Source of the DNA: Spirochaetales bacterium
GTDB lineage: Bacteria; Spirochaetota; Spirochaetia; Treponematales; UBA12059
Reading direction: 5' to 3'
DNA: 64,000 nt
Assembly: GCA_016926955.1 (NCBI GenBank)
Contig: JAFGNN010000032.1
Span: 1 to 64,000 of the forward strand
Shown here: one piece after another, positions 62,966-64,000 of the stretch
Numbering within the stretch: the stretch's first letter is position 1
Layout: each line of letters opens with the position of its first letter
The notes under the pieces: generated by a model
Databases searched by the model: none
The model's input: only the letters and a program-made list of their open reading frames with translations
What the model was told of the DNA's origin: nothing
Translations under genes and position numbers: made by a program

Positions 62966-63029
62966 GTCCGCGCGCGTCCTGCGCGCGGACTTCCCTCCCG
63001 CCGGAGCTTGGCGGCCCTGAGCGGCCGCC
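62966..63029 (-). terminator. Tandem hairpins downstream of the TAXI gene
   Basis: On the minus strand a 7-bp stem (63029-63010, loop 6) directly follows the TAXI stop, and GTCCGCGCGC/GCGCGCGGAC (62966-62975 with 62981-62990) forms a perfect 10-bp hairpin with a five-base loop. The T tract after it is short. Confidence 0.55.
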
Positions 63030-63035
63030 TCCCGC

Positions 63036-63998
63036 TCAGGGCTCGACGCCGAACCAGCGCGCGGCCGCGGGGTGGAGCGGTATGGTCATGCCGAGCAGCG
63101 CGTCCGCTTTCTGTATGTCGGCGCCCCGCGGATGCGCGGCGGCCAGGGCGTCGCCCGATTCGAACAGGGCGGCCAGGAGGCTCCTCACAAGGGCGTCGGG
63201 GGCGTCCGCGCGGACGGCCAGCATGGCGCGGATGGCCACCGTCGGCACGTCCTTGTCGATGCCCGGATAGGTGCCCGCGGGAATCACGGCCGGCACGAAG
63301 GCCGGGTAGGAGTCGCGGAGCGAAGCCACCGTCGCCGCGTCCACGGGCACGAGGACGAGATCGAACCTGGCCACGAGGTCCGCGACCGCCGCCGAGGGAT
63401 GCCCCACGGTGGTGAAGACGGCGTCCAGCTCTCCGGAACCGAGCGACTCGGCCACTTCGTAAAAATTGAGATACCATGGTTCGATCCGGTCGAAGCCGAC
63501 TCCCGCCGCGGCCATGATGGCGCGCGCCTCAGCCTCGACGCCGGAGCCCGCGGCGCCCACGGCGACCCGCCTGCCGAGAAGGTCCGCCAGCGAGGCGATG
63601 CCCGAATCGGCGCGCGCCAGGATGTGGCAGGTCTCGTCGTAGAGCGTCGCGACGCCGCGCAACTCGACGAAAGCGGCGGCCGGCGGCTCTCTCCTGAACA
63701 TCTCGGAGCCTTCGAAGGCGAAGGCCGCGAGGTCGTTCTGCGCGAACGCGACGTCGGCATACCGCTCGCGGAGCAGGTTCAGGTTGGCGGTCGCTCCCCC
63801 GGTCGTGCGGACTTCGACCGTGAAGCCCCCGCCCGGAGCGCCCACGAGCCCGGCGATCGCGCGGCCGAGCGGGTAGTAGGTTCCCGCGCTGCTCCCTGTC
63901 ACCAGAGCCACGGGCGTCGGGACGGCGGCAGGTGCCGTCGCGCACGAGACGGCAAGGACGGCCGTCAAGGCGACAAGAATCGGGAAGCTTCGTTTCAT
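63036..63998 (-). CDS. TAXI family TRAP transporter solute-binding lipoprotein
   Basis: A 320-residue extracytoplasmic solute receptor of the TAXI type, which feeds tripartite ATP-independent periplasmic transporters. The signal ends in the lipobox VSC (LAVSCATAP), so it is lipid-anchored. Characteristic are VTGSSAGTYYPLGRAIAGLV near residues 33-52, TTGGATANLNLL, and VAVGAAGSGVEAEARAIM. Substrates of TAXI receptors are often organic acids or amino acids. No TRAP membrane subunit is in the window, and its upstream region falls past the right edge. The start at 63998 lies at the window end. Confidence 0.92.
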   Translation of the reverse strand: MKRSFPILVALTAVLAVSCATAPAAVPTPVALVTGSSAGTYYPLGRAIAGLVGAPGGGFTVEVRTTGGATANLNLLRERYADVAFAQNDLAAFAFEGSEMFRREPPAAAFVELRGVATLYDETCHILARADSGIASLADLLGRRVAVGAAGSGVEAEARAIMAAAGVGFDRIEPWYLNFYEVAESLGSGELDAVFTTVGHPSAAVADLVARFDLVLVPVDAATVASLRDSYPAFVPAVIPAGTYPGIDKDVPTVAIRAMLAVRADAPDALVRSLLAALFESGDALAAAHPRGADIQKADALLGMTIPLHPAAARWFGVEP

Positions 63999-64000
63999 GC

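Larger units (their letters stand above)
62667..63035. other. Gene-poor region with several hairpins
   Basis: About 370 bases. Contents: the leaderless -10 of the DUF362 gene; a possible 46-codon plus-strand frame (62714-62854, not accepted as a gene); a 13-bp inverted repeat (62872-62884 with 62920-62932) around a poly-A segment; and two further hairpins near the end of the TAXI gene. No RNA gene was recognised. Confidence 0.55.

Overview
This is about 64 kb of high-GC, densely coding bacterial DNA (third codon positions almost always G or C). There are no rRNA or tRNA genes, no insertion sequences, no phage genes and no CRISPR. It looks like a chromosomal core and metabolic region. The best lineage clue is the elongation factor G at 34143-36233, which resembles the 'spd' EF-G type of spirochaetes and planctomycetes rather than the ordinary bacterial one. 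With the chemotaxis receptor, a FliL-like protein, the sugar ABC systems, an RRM protein and tryptophanase, a free-living high-GC spirochaete (Spirochaetota) is the most likely source. This is inference, not proof.

Layout. 0.2-11.5 kb: typA, a chemotaxis receptor, a MATE exporter, then a minus-strand signalling block (hybrid histidine kinase, DUF4349 lipoprotein, CarH-like cobalamin-binding light sensor, PAS-GGDEF diguanylate cyclase). 11.8 kb: small RRM RNA-binding protein with a long leader. 12.2-19.3 kb: a LacI-controlled sugar ABC importer divergent from a GH65 disaccharide phosphorylase. 19.4-24 kb: cNMP-binding protein, aspS, an unusual array of aspS-tail copies and covarying hairpins, and a degenerate HD-GYP protein. 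24-33.8 kb: FliL-like and MFS genes, an ion permease, orphan lipoproteins, tryptophanase, OsmC, a sensor kinase and a free-methionine-sulfoxide-reductase-type GAF protein. 34-38 kb: fusA, a RecA-fold ATPase and a ZIP metal transporter. 38.2-47.2 kb: a ROK-controlled sugar ABC operon divergent from a GH2 beta-mannosidase and a GH1 beta-glycosidase. 47.3-52.4 kb: a nine-gene operon joining a PII-like protein and a PTS EIIA-type protein to an Mrp/Mbh-type cation antiporter. 52.5-64 kb: a membrane protein, two large exported proteins of unknown function, DUF1846, a SpoIIE/STAS/HATPase partner-switching set, a DUF362 ferredoxin-like protein and a TAXI-type TRAP binding protein.

The genes form compact operons, very often joined by four-base ATGA or GTGA overlaps. 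Two carbohydrate loci share one plan: regulator first, then binding protein and two permeases, divergent from the enzyme genes, with a palindromic operator over the enzyme promoter. The window is rich in signal transduction, including c-di-GMP turnover, partner switching and two histidine kinases.

The most unusual points are (1) the array after aspS, with two extra copies of the aspS 3' end alternating with hairpins whose sequences change but whose pairing is kept; (2) a CarH-type photoreceptor without a DNA-binding domain, co-transcribed with a diguanylate cyclase; (3) at least nine start codons with no ribosome binding site but with a -10 hexamer 6-8 bases upstream, implying widespread leaderless transcription; and (4) the PII-like/EIIA/Mrp operon.
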